A stretch of 64,000 nucleotides of DNA. It comes from Algoriphagus litoralis. Lineage in GTDB: Bacteria > Bacteroidota > Bacteroidia > Cytophagales > Cyclobacteriaceae. A program made the translations under genes and the position numbers. Shown piece by piece: positions 28,458-35,965 of this stretch; the first letter of the stretch is position 1; each line of letters begins with the position of its first letter. The notes below the pieces were generated by a model. That model searched no databases and had not been told where the DNA came from. It was given only the letters and a program-made list of their open reading frames with translations. Location of the stretch: positions 400,974-464,973 of the forward strand of contig NZ_QGOL01000007.1 in assembly GCF_003259255.1 (NCBI RefSeq). Reading direction: 5' to 3'.

Positions 28458-29903
28458 ATGAACTCACTCATTAAATCTATCGGATTACCGTTTCTGGCAG
28501 GGATTGCCGGAGCGGCATGTTGGTCCTTAGTAGAAGTCAATTCACCTCAATCCTCCGAAAACAGCTTCATAGAACCGACGCGAAGTGAGATGCAGTTTGC
28601 ATCTTCTTATCAGCCCAACACCTCTATTCCTCCCACAGAAGTTCCGCTCTCTTTTGTAGAAGCTTCGCAAAACAGTACCGAGTCGGTCGTGTTTATCAAG
28701 AATTTTTCCGGAACTGACCCGCGTCGCTATAGCATGTTCGACTATTTCTTTGGTACAGGTCCAACCCAGCAAGTGAGCACTGGATCCGGTGTGATCATTT
28801 CCAAGGACGGCTACATCATCACCAACAATCACGTCATTGACCGAGCCGAGACCATCGAGGTGGTCCATCAGAAGCGAACTTACTCGGCCAAACTAGTCGG
28901 GACGGACAAAAATACAGACATCGCCGTACTCAAAATCGAAGCGCAAAACCTTCCTGAGATCAAAGTCGGAAATAGCCGCAACCTAAAAATCGGAGAATGG
29001 GTACTAGCGGTGGGTAACCCTTTCAACTTGACTTCTACTGTCACAGCAGGAATTGTATCTGCCAAAGAGCGGCAGATCAATATTCTCGGCGGAGATTTTC
29101 CGCTGGAAAGCTTTATCCAAACCGACGCTCCAATTAACCCCGGAAACTCAGGTGGCGCGCTCGTAAACGTCAATGGAGAATTGGTGGGAATCAATACTGC
29201 GATCCTATCCCGAACGGGGTCTTACACCGGCTATGGGTTTGCTGTGCCTGTGGATATCGCTCTGAAAATCTCCAATGACCTGATCAAATACGGAGAAGTG
29301 CAGAAAGCAATTCCCGGAATCGATGTGGTGGAATTGACTCCTGAATTGGCAGAAGAGATGAAACTAAAATCTCTTGATGGGGTGATCGTGACGCACGTAC
29401 TTCGAGAAGGATCAGCTGCCAAAGTCGGTCTTCAAAAGGATGACGTGATCACCAAAATTGCCGATTGGAAAATCACTGGTAAGGGAAGTTTTGAGGAAGC
29501 ACTCTCCTATTTCTATCCAGGTGACAAAGTGAACGTGGAATACATGCGGGGAGGAAGCTTAAAGTCCGCTCAACTTACCCTACAAAACTTAGAAGGTGAA
29601 GAAGGTGTAATCAAGCGGGAATTTTTCACTTCGGGACTCCTTGGAGCAAAACTCGAAGCTGTAAATACTATCGAACGGGACCGGCTCAAAATCCCCTATG
29701 GTGTCAAAATCACTTCCATGACAAGAGGTTATCTCCGGGATCTTGGCTTCCGGGATGGCTATGTGATCACCCATATCAATCAGGTGCCTGCCAAAGATCC
29801 AAAAGCTGCAGGGAAATACTTGGAGGAATTCAGCGGGAAACTTCGACTGGAAGGTGTCGCACCAAATGGTCAGCCGTTTATGCAGAGTTATAATGTGAGG
29901 TGA
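28458..29903 (+). CDS. DegP/HtrA-type serine protease, second copy
   Basis: 481 residues from the ATG at 28458; a longer in-frame start at 28365 lacks leader character. An N-terminal anchor ('LIKSIGLPFLAGIAGAACWSL') is followed by the trypsin-like domain with His125 ('TNNHVIDR'), Asp154 ('NTDIAVLKIE') and Ser231 ('NPGNSGGALVN'). A PDZ domain follows ('GIDVVELTPELAEEMKLKSLDGVIV...GLQKDDVITKI'), and then a weaker second one. It resembles the copy at 11742-13247 closely in the protease core. It is likely a periplasmic quality-control protease. It is divergent from dxr. Confidence 0.93.
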   Translation: MNSLIKSIGLPFLAGIAGAACWSLVEVNSPQSSENSFIEPTRSEMQFASSYQPNTSIPPTEVPLSFVEASQNSTESVVFIKNFSGTDPRRYSMFDYFFGTGPTQQVSTGSGVIISKDGYIITNNHVIDRAETIEVVHQKRTYSAKLVGTDKNTDIAVLKIEAQNLPEIKVGNSRNLKIGEWVLAVGNPFNLTSTVTAGIVSAKERQINILGGDFPLESFIQTDAPINPGNSGGALVNVNGELVGINTAILSRTGSYTGYGFAVPVDIALKISNDLIKYGEVQKAIPGIDVVELTPELAEEMKLKSLDGVIVTHVLREGSAAKVGLQKDDVITKIADWKITGKGSFEEALSYFYPGDKVNVEYMRGGSLKSAQLTLQNLEGEEGVIKREFFTSGLLGAKLEAVNTIERDRLKIPYGVKITSMTRGYLRDLGFRDGYVITHINQVPAKDPKAAGKYLEEFSGKLRLEGVAPNGQPFMQSYNVR

Positions 29904-29946
29904 TTTGAGAATAGGTAATTTGTTCAAGAAAATGGTATATTGAACT

Positions 29947-30282
29947 ATGCATTCAGATTTGAAAAAGCTTCTAAACTTGGAAAATCTAATCCCCCTTTTG
30001 GAAATCCATCAGGTAAAAAAAGCCTATGTTTTTGGGTCTATCCTCACTGAGAAATTTAACCCAACTAGAAGTGATTTTGACTTTCTGGTAGAAATTGAGG
30101 AGTCCGATCCAATAGTTAAAGGTGAACTCTTGATGAGTCTTTGGGATAAATTGGAAGGTTTGACTAATCGGCGAGTGGATCTTCTTACTCCTGATAGCTT
30201 GAAAAATCCTATTCTTAGAAAATCAATTGATGCAAATAAAGTGATGATCTATGACAGATCGGGAGCAGAAGTATTTAATTGA
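29947..30282 (+). CDS. mntA: MNT-type nucleotidyltransferase (MntA-like antitoxin)
   Basis: 111 residues, a minimal nucleotidyltransferase. The catalytic layout is Gly30-Ser31 ('YVFGSI'), then Asp43 and Asp45 ('SDFDFLVEI'), with a third acidic residue Asp78 in 'RRVDLLTP'. In studied MntA-HepT pairs the MNT protein blocks a HEPN RNase by AMPylating a Tyr beside its active site. The gene overlaps the HEPN gene by 32 nt and is followed by an HI0074-family gene, the arrangement of such cassettes. Confidence 0.85.
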   Translation: MHSDLKKLLNLENLIPLLEIHQVKKAYVFGSILTEKFNPTRSDFDFLVEIEESDPIVKGELLMSLWDKLEGLTNRRVDLLTPDSLKNPILRKSIDANKVMIYDRSGAEVFN

Positions 30283-30585
30283 TATTCTAAAATCTTGTGA
30301 AAGAATTATCGATTTTGTGGGAGCTCAATCGTTCACCGATTTTCTAAAGGATTATAAAACTCAATCTGCAATAGAAAGGCAACTAGGAATAATTGGAGAA
30401 GCACTAAGTCAATTTAGAAAGACAGATTCTAGCCTGAGGCTGAAAAGTCAAAATAAGATCATTGGACTTAGAAACCGACTAATTCATGCCTAGATGGGAT
30501 TGATCTTAATATTATTTGGGCGATTGTCAAGAATCATCTCCCCCATTTGAAAGAAGAAGTAGCCGAAAAATTAAACTCAAAATGA
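30251..30585 (+). pseudogene. hepT: HepT-like HEPN toxin, frameshifted at the AMPylation Tyr
   Basis: The frame from 30251 encodes 80 residues of a HEPN (DUF86) protein ending 'IIGLRNRLIHA', then a TAG at 30491-30493. From 30493 the -1 frame continues with 'DGIDLNIIWAIVKNHLPHLKEEV' to a TGA at 30583-30585, which is the normal end of this family. The expected motif is R74-x4-H79-x-Tyr: the Arg and His are present, but the Tyr codon (TAT) has lost one base. About 30 C-terminal residues are removed unless ribosomes shift. It could be a true inactivation, a sequencing error, or a phase-variable switch. Confidence 0.82.
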
Positions 30586-30998
30586 AGACTTTACCGCAAA
30601 CTTGTGAACAGTGCCTCGAGGAATTCAGCACTGCCTTGGAGGAATTGGCGATTTATGCAACCCGCGGTGAAAAAACCGGATATACCGAAAGCCAATCGAG
30701 AGATTTGATTATAAATTTTGAAGTAGCACATGAACTGGCTTTGAAAGTCATCGCAAAGTATTTCGAAAGACATAAAAAAGGCCCTTTTTCAGGTTCCAGA
30801 GACGCAACTGTTGAGGCTTTCCATGCCGAGTTGATTGATGACGGCAAATCTTGGCTGGACATGATCATCGACCGCATCCAGTATAATCCTGTCTATAACA
30901 TTGATACGCAATCCAACTTCTTGGAGAATATCCGCAAAAGATACATTAGGCTTTTGGAGCGATTTGAGCGAACTATGGTGAAAAAGCTGGAGGAGTGA
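30582..30998 (+). CDS. HI0074-family nucleotidyltransferase substrate-binding protein
   Basis: 138 residues from the ATG at 30582, which overlaps the HEPN stop in an ATGA junction. It is an all-helical HEPN-like protein of the HI0074/KNTase C-terminal-like family ('LIINFEVAHELALKVIAKYFE', 'TVEAFHAELIDDGKSWLDMI'). Family members normally carry R-x4-H-x-Y. Here the matching stretch is Arg98-IQYN-Pro103-Val-Tyr105, so the His is replaced by Pro (codon CCT at 30888-30890, one base from CAT). It would pair with the MNT protein two genes upstream. Confidence 0.85.
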   Translation: MKTLPQTCEQCLEEFSTALEELAIYATRGEKTGYTESQSRDLIINFEVAHELALKVIAKYFERHKKGPFSGSRDATVEAFHAELIDDGKSWLDMIIDRIQYNPVYNIDTQSNFLENIRKRYIRLLERFERTMVKKLEE

Positions 30999-31190
30999 TT
31001 TTGATGTCTATTATCAAATCAGAATTGCATCAAATCCAGCTTATATAGAGAAAATCTATCGCAATACACAAAAGTCGCAACCTACATGGAATTGATTCCT
31101 CTAAAGTGGCTCTTTTCATGGGATTTGAATGGAAAAATCTATGACGCTCAAGTTGTTGAATTCAATACTCTTAATAGATTTCAAAAAAAA

Positions 31191-31270
31191 TCTGCGAAAA
31201 CCTGCCTGCAGCAGGCAGGTCTGTGTTTTTTTCTATGTAAAACTTGCCTGACGGCAGTCAGGTCTGCGGG
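31191..31270. repeat. short dispersed repeat carrying two palindromic inserts
   Basis: The host-type repeat TCTGCG...TCTGTG...TCTGCGGG (compare 38024-38063) is interrupted here by two palindromic elements. CCTGCCTGCAGCAGGCAGG is at 31201-31219 and CTTGCCTGACGGCAGTCAGG at 31243-31262. Both sit directly before a TCTG. The gene-free stretch 30999-31359 otherwise holds a TCCGCC/GGCGGA palindrome at 31326-31339 and a terminator. A 93-codon frame running across it is not believed. Confidence 0.7.
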
Positions 31271-31279
31271 AAAAAATTC

Positions 31280-31307
31280 AAAAAAAGCCCGATCCACGGA
31301 CCGGGCT
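31280..31307 (-). terminator. intrinsic terminator after the btuB locus
   Basis: The stem is AGCCCG/CGGGCT with a 10-nt loop (31286-31307). Six T residues follow on the minus strand, and AATTTTT on the plus strand, so it may work both ways. It lies about 50 nt past the stop of the lipoprotein gene at 31360. Confidence 0.8.
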
Positions 31308-31359
31308 AATTTTTCAATCTTTCAATCCGCCACGGCGGAAAAGTCTTTCAATCTTCAAA

Positions 31360-32406
31360 TTACCTGAATAAAAATCCCGAAGGACCTCTTCCCACTTCCA
31401 TATTAGTCACCTCTGTTCCGTCTTTGCTGTAAACTGTGACAGATCCATTCCCCTGGAAACCATTTGAATTGGTGACGTAAATTTCCTCACGCTGCAGATC
31501 ATAGCCGATGCCATAGAATCCCGAACCTGTCTTCCAGTCTGGAATAAAGATTGATTCAAAAAGAGAAAAGATCGTAATACCATCGCTATAATCTGGCCAC
31601 CCAGAACTGGTCAAAATATAAATCCGATCCTCCTCATCCAATGCAATCCGGCTGGTAGCATTAGCCAAAGGCATTTCCTGCGAATTCTGTTTGGTCAGAT
31701 TATCCAAATGGAAAGACTGGAAATAAATCATATTCGCATCATAAGAATACACCCACAGATCGCCTCGCGCTTCAAAAAACTGTGCAGGCTTCCCCGAGAC
31801 CTCGATTGTCTTGGTGATTGTTTCTGTCTCAGCATCGATGATTTCGATTTTCCCCTCTTCTGAGCCCGCGACGAACACATATTTCCCTACAGCAAACAGG
31901 TCTTCCGGCTTATTTGACACTTCAATTTTCTTTTTCACCACTCCTCCATCCAAACTGGAAACCACAGCGACATAAGAATCAGGTGTATTGTAATCCGCAT
32001 CGTAAGGCCCATAATCCGAAATAAACAACTTGCCTCGGGACGTAGCTAGCGATCTTGGCTGATCCAAGTCACCGATCACTGCACCAATGGATTTGAAATC
32101 TCCCGGATTGACGATTTCCACTTTTCCGGTATTGGCTACCAGATAAACTCGGTCTTCTTCGATAACAATATCTTCCAAAAGACCTGCAAAAGGACGATTG
32201 TTTTCTGCCTCAAAGATGTTTTCTTTCATCTCTCCAGTGGCCGGATCCAAGTGAAAAACCTCTCCGTCATTTGTGCCAAATGCTCCTTCGTTCATGATCA
32301 GAACCCCAGTGTCATAGACACCAAGGGGACGTTCGCTGCCCGATTCCTCGCAGGAAAACAATAGAAAAATGAGAGCCAAAGCTCCTAGTTGGTTTTTGTA
32401 ATTCAT
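31360..32406 (-). CDS. YncE-like beta-propeller lipoprotein (BtuG-like)
   Basis: 348 residues with a lipobox (FLLFS-C, Cys19). The mature protein is a seven-bladed-propeller-like string of repeats ('GDLDQPRSLATSRGKLFISDYG', 'VSNKPEDLFAVGKYVFVAG', 'VSGKPAQFFEARGDLWVY'). In Bacteroides, BtuG is a surface propeller lipoprotein that captures cobalamin beside BtuB. Position and fold fit such a role, but no B12-contact residue can be checked by eye. It overlaps the btuB-like gene by 4 nt and is therefore under the same riboswitch. Confidence 0.75.
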   Translation of the reverse strand: MNYKNQLGALALIFLLFSCEESGSERPLGVYDTGVLIMNEGAFGTNDGEVFHLDPATGEMKENIFEAENNRPFAGLLEDIVIEEDRVYLVANTGKVEIVNPGDFKSIGAVIGDLDQPRSLATSRGKLFISDYGPYDADYNTPDSYVAVVSSLDGGVVKKKIEVSNKPEDLFAVGKYVFVAGSEEGKIEIIDAETETITKTIEVSGKPAQFFEARGDLWVYSYDANMIYFQSFHLDNLTKQNSQEMPLANATSRIALDEEDRIYILTSSGWPDYSDGITIFSLFESIFIPDWKTGSGFYGIGYDLQREEIYVTNSNGFQGNGSVTVYSKDGTEVTNMEVGRGPSGFLFR

Positions 32407-34247
32407 AAGTGTATGGTTAGATTAAATTGATACGATCTGCCGGGCATGGCACGGAGATAAAGCACTTGGTAGTCTTTGTCAAGGAGATTGAGTACCTGAA
32501 AACTGAGTGGAAATCGGGTATTCCCCCATTTGAGGTCAGAGAATTGAAGTCCTGCGTTCCAGATTTGATAGGAATCCAAAATCCGCGCATTGCCCGTTCC
32601 GATGGCCCGTTGGCCAACAAAAAAGGACCCCAGATTCAAGACAACCCCTGCATATTCCGCACTGAGATTGCCATTCGCTTGATGTTTCGGCGTGTAAGGA
32701 AGTTGGCGGGGATTTGCGGGCTCTGAAGTGAGATCCAAAGCCTCTGAAAAAGTATAGCTCAGCCCTAAATCCCACTTGATTCCTCCGATCTTCCAATTTG
32801 CTTTCCCCTGGTATTCTATCCCCTGATTTTGGACTTCACGGATATTTTCAGGACTCCAGACTGATCCCTGAGGCAGCCAAATGATCCAGTTATCGACCTG
32901 CATTCGGTAATAAGTAAGGCTTTGATCCCAAGAGAATCCCCCCTTTTTCAGCCAATTCAGGCCAATTTCACCAGAGACACTTTCCTCAGGCAGCAAGTTA
33001 GGATTGCCACCGGGGCTCCAAAACTGGTCGTTCAGCGTCGGAATTTTGAATCCTTTTCCCACGGAGGCTTTCAATAGAAGTTGCTGTGAGTCTGAATCCC
33101 AAAACTTCCAGTCTCCGCCAATACCAGGGAGAAAAGGAACTAAATTATCGAGATAGGCGAATTGCCGGAGGTTCAATGAAAGCGACAGGTCTTCAGAAGC
33201 AGTCCAGCGGCCGGATTGATACAATTCAACCCGCTGATCCGTGGTAGAATACGTGCTCAAATCGCCCTGAATAAATGTCGCACGCAGGCCTGCCTTGAAT
33301 TGCCAACTGTTCCCTTTTGCAAAATCCCAATCCGTAGCTGCGAAAAACTGTCGGGTTTCATTTAGACTTTCATTGAAAATCATCTTGTCCTGAACCCAGC
33401 CGGCTTTCAGATTCCAAACAGAACCTGTTCCAAACCGGAAGTAATCCAAAACTGCCCGAAAGCTTTCGTCAGACTGATGATCCACAGTATTGGAACCCAT
33501 CACAGGCTGAATTTCTCTTTCAGCCTTGTTCCACCAAAACGCAGCTTTCAACTGGCTTTTGTCACTGATATTCCAAGCCAAATCCTGCACCATTCCCCTT
33601 TGCTCTGTTTGAGCATGATCCTCGTTCACCTCAGGACTTCCAGGTCGTGAAATGTCCCGAAAAGAGAAATCGTTTAGGGCAAATTGCCTGTAAACCCGAG
33701 TTTTGCTACTGAATTTGTTCGAAGAAAAGCCTCCCGAAAGCGCTGTATTGAACAAGCCAAAACTTCCAACTGTCTGTGCGATTTTTCCTTCAAATCCTTT
33801 TCCAAAGTCTGTTTTTGAATTCAAATGCAAACTTCCTCCAATAGCTTCGTTGCCAAAAAGTGCTCCCGAACTTCCAAAATGCAATTGAGCCTGATCAATC
33901 GCCTCAAGTGGCAAAATGGATAAATCACTTTGCCCAAGCGAAGGGCTGTTGATCGGCAAACCATTCCAAAAAATGGCCGTATGACCTGCCGAAGTGCCTC
34001 GAAAAGAGGGCGACGCCAACATACCCGCTCCGTATTGCCGAATGAAAACAGGGCTTTGCTCCTGCAAAAGCTCAGCAAGTGAACGCGCAGAATAGGACTC
34101 CAATACTTTGGATTCAAAGTTGATCAGCTTTTGCCCCTGAGCAAAACGATCCAAGGCAGGCGCATACACCTCCACCTGCTCCAATGAAACGGTGTCCTGC
34201 TCCGGCACCAAGCCGAAGACAGAAAATACCCAAAACAACAAGGTCAT
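32403..34247 (-). CDS. btuB: TonB-dependent receptor, BtuB-like (cobalamin)
   Basis: 614 residues. The start is a short leader ('LLFWVFSVFGLVPEQ'). A TonB-box/plug region follows at about 20-150 ('VEVYAPALDRFAQGQKL', 'LAELLQEQSPVFIRQYGAGMLASPSFRGTSAGHT', 'ALFGNEAIGGSLHL'), then a 22-strand-type barrel ending 'GRSYQFNLTIHL'. The cobalamin riboswitch 160-365 nt upstream and the BtuFCD genes on the other side make vitamin B12 or a corrinoid the likely substrate. The signal peptide is short, and the exact start is not certain. Confidence 0.85.
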   Translation of the reverse strand: MTLLFWVFSVFGLVPEQDTVSLEQVEVYAPALDRFAQGQKLINFESKVLESYSARSLAELLQEQSPVFIRQYGAGMLASPSFRGTSAGHTAIFWNGLPINSPSLGQSDLSILPLEAIDQAQLHFGSSGALFGNEAIGGSLHLNSKTDFGKGFEGKIAQTVGSFGLFNTALSGGFSSNKFSSKTRVYRQFALNDFSFRDISRPGSPEVNEDHAQTEQRGMVQDLAWNISDKSQLKAAFWWNKAEREIQPVMGSNTVDHQSDESFRAVLDYFRFGTGSVWNLKAGWVQDKMIFNESLNETRQFFAATDWDFAKGNSWQFKAGLRATFIQGDLSTYSTTDQRVELYQSGRWTASEDLSLSLNLRQFAYLDNLVPFLPGIGGDWKFWDSDSQQLLLKASVGKGFKIPTLNDQFWSPGGNPNLLPEESVSGEIGLNWLKKGGFSWDQSLTYYRMQVDNWIIWLPQGSVWSPENIREVQNQGIEYQGKANWKIGGIKWDLGLSYTFSEALDLTSEPANPRQLPYTPKHQANGNLSAEYAGVVLNLGSFFVGQRAIGTGNARILDSYQIWNAGLQFSDLKWGNTRFPLSFQVLNLLDKDYQVLYLRAMPGRSYQFNLTIHL

Positions 34248-34407
34248 GCCTGATCGAATAAGTTTAAACTCAATTCGATTCGGGCTTGAAGAGAAATGGG
34301 AAGAAATGAAAACTAATCGATCCCAATGCTACCCTAGCGATGGCAAAAGGACGAAAATCGACACGTCTTCTTCGCTTTTCCTCCGAAAGCACAGAATCAA
34401 CAGATCA

Positions 34408-34612
34408 AGGCAGGTCTCCTGGCTCATCTGATTTTTGCCGGCCTTCTCTCCCGCCTCAGCGAGAAATGGCATAGTGGAGCAAAAACTTTTTCCTTTCGAA
34501 TGATCCGAAAGACAGACTGACAGTTGCGGGGACAGCTCCGGTTTTACACCGGATTCCCTTTTAATCCCAAGAGCCGAACGAGCGGATTGGGAACCTTCAT
34601 CGGCGACAAAGT
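34408..34612 (-). promoter_or_regulatory. cobalamin riboswitch upstream of btuB
   Basis: Read on the minus strand, the stretch 34612 to 34408 has the ordered core of a cobalamin riboswitch. It has 'GGGAATCCGGTG...ACCGGAGCTG', then the very conserved CCCCGCAACTGT (34526-34537), a B12-box-like TCCACTATGCCA (about 34460-34475), and the 3' closing element GCCAGGAGACCTGCC (34410-34424). It should lower btuB and btuG-like expression when adenosyl- or another cobalamin is abundant. It does not precede the plus-strand ABC genes in their own orientation. Confidence 0.93.
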
Positions 34613-34720
34613 AAAGCGATTTTGATTTGGCAAAAAAGCCCAAGACCACAAGAAATTTTGGAAAGCAGCGAATATCTCTTTTACCTTGGCAGAATATTTC
34701 GTCCAGCATTTCTCCAATCC

Positions 34721-35890
34721 GTGAAAAGACAAAACCACATTTTTCCCTCGCTACCAAATACTTACCTCCTCTACTTTTTTGGTTTTGTCCTAATGATTTC
34801 CTGCGAAAAAAAGCAGGACGCCAGCACTGAAAAAACTCCAATTCCGCTGAGTTACGCTCAAGGTTTTGAAATTTTTCAGGGAAAAGATTTCTGGGAAGTC
34901 CACGTGACACAAGGATACACCGGAGCGGAAAAAACCTTCCGATATCTGGTGTTGGAGGAAAACTCCGGGGCAGAAAAAACCGGCTTTGATGCTGTAGTTC
35001 AACTCCCAATATCCAAAGTTGTCATGACTTCGACCACCCATATTCCTCACTTGGACCTGTTGAATTCGACCGAAAAACTCGTCGGTTTTCCCCAAACCGA
35101 TTTGATTTCTTCACAAAAAACAAGGAAGCTCATCGAATCCGGAAAAGTCACTGACTTGGGAAATGGTCCCTCAGCCAACCCGGAACTAGTCATCGACCTG
35201 CAGCCCGATTGGATGATGATTTCAACTTTAGGTGAAGATTTGAGGTATTTGGATCTCTTTGCGCAAGCAGGAATTCCAGCAGTCATCAATGGAGAGTATG
35301 TGGAACAAAACCCACTAGGACGGGCAGAATGGATCAAATTCACAGGAATTTTACTTGGGAAATATGAGGAGGCAAAAATCGCTTTTGAGGAGATTGAAAA
35401 AGCATATTTAGATGCGGAAAAGCTCACTCAGAACTTATCGGTTTCTGCAAAACCAAAAGTCCTCAGCGGGGTGATGTATCAGGACATTTGGTACGCGCCG
35501 GGTGCTGACAGTTGGGGAGCGAGAATCCTGGAAAACGCCGGAGGAAGCTACATTTTCGCTGACCAAAGTGGTGAAGGAAGTCTGCAGCTCAGCTATGAAT
35601 TTGTCTTGGACAATGGCTTAGAAACTGACTTTTGGATCGGTTCAGCTGACTTTGCAGACCTGAAAGCCATGGGCAATTCCGAACCTCGTTATCAAGCATT
35701 TACTCCTTGGAAAAAAGGTGAGGTTTACACCTACACTGCCAAAAAAGGAGCAACCGGAGGCTTGGAATATTTCGAATTGGGCTACGTCCGTCCAGACTTG
35801 ATTCTCAAGGATCTGATCAAAATCCTCCACCCGGAGCTTTTGCCCGAGTATGAGTTGTATTTTTATAAGAAACTCGATGAAGGCAAGTAA
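34721..35890 (+). CDS. btuF: ABC transporter substrate-binding lipoprotein, BtuF/FecB-like
   Basis: 389 residues from a GTG at 34721, which gives a good lipoprotein leader with lipobox LMIS-C (Cys28). A longer frame from a TTG at 34622 runs into the riboswitch region and is unlikely. The two-lobe periplasmic binding fold is indicated by 'VVMTSTTHIPHLDLLNSTEKLVGFP', 'PELVIDLQPDWMMIST' and 'ARILENAGGSYIFADQ'. The family carries B12, haem or siderophores to FecCD-type permeases; the neighbouring riboswitch favours B12. It is the first gene of a three-gene operon. Confidence 0.82.
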   Translation: MKRQNHIFPSLPNTYLLYFFGFVLMISCEKKQDASTEKTPIPLSYAQGFEIFQGKDFWEVHVTQGYTGAEKTFRYLVLEENSGAEKTGFDAVVQLPISKVVMTSTTHIPHLDLLNSTEKLVGFPQTDLISSQKTRKLIESGKVTDLGNGPSANPELVIDLQPDWMMISTLGEDLRYLDLFAQAGIPAVINGEYVEQNPLGRAEWIKFTGILLGKYEEAKIAFEEIEKAYLDAEKLTQNLSVSAKPKVLSGVMYQDIWYAPGADSWGARILENAGGSYIFADQSGEGSLQLSYEFVLDNGLETDFWIGSADFADLKAMGNSEPRYQAFTPWKKGEVYTYTAKKGATGGLEYFELGYVRPDLILKDLIKILHPELLPEYELYFYKKLDEGK

Positions 35891-35965
35891 CCTGATCCTT
35901 TTCCCTTTGGGCCTTTCTACACCGCCGTGGTTTGTGTCCCCAAAAACCACTTACAAATCAAATCG

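Noticed and set aside
31003..31095. Plausible-looking peptide 'FDVYYQIRIASNPAYIEK' in one frame after the HI0074-family gene
   Set aside because: There is no start codon, a stop lies just upstream in frame, and it is only about 31 residues; it could be a remnant, but no family could be named.
31086..31367. 93-codon plus-strand frame
   Set aside because: It runs across palindromic repeats and a terminator, and its protein is a translation of these repeats; there is no coding signal.
34622..34720. Longer start (TTG) for the BtuF-like gene
   Set aside because: The extra 33 residues have no leader character; the GTG at 34721 gives a standard lipoprotein signal.
34329..35009. 226-codon minus-strand frame over the riboswitch
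   Set aside because: It overlaps the conserved cobalamin riboswitch and the leader of the BtuF-like gene; its translation is low-complexity and has no family features.
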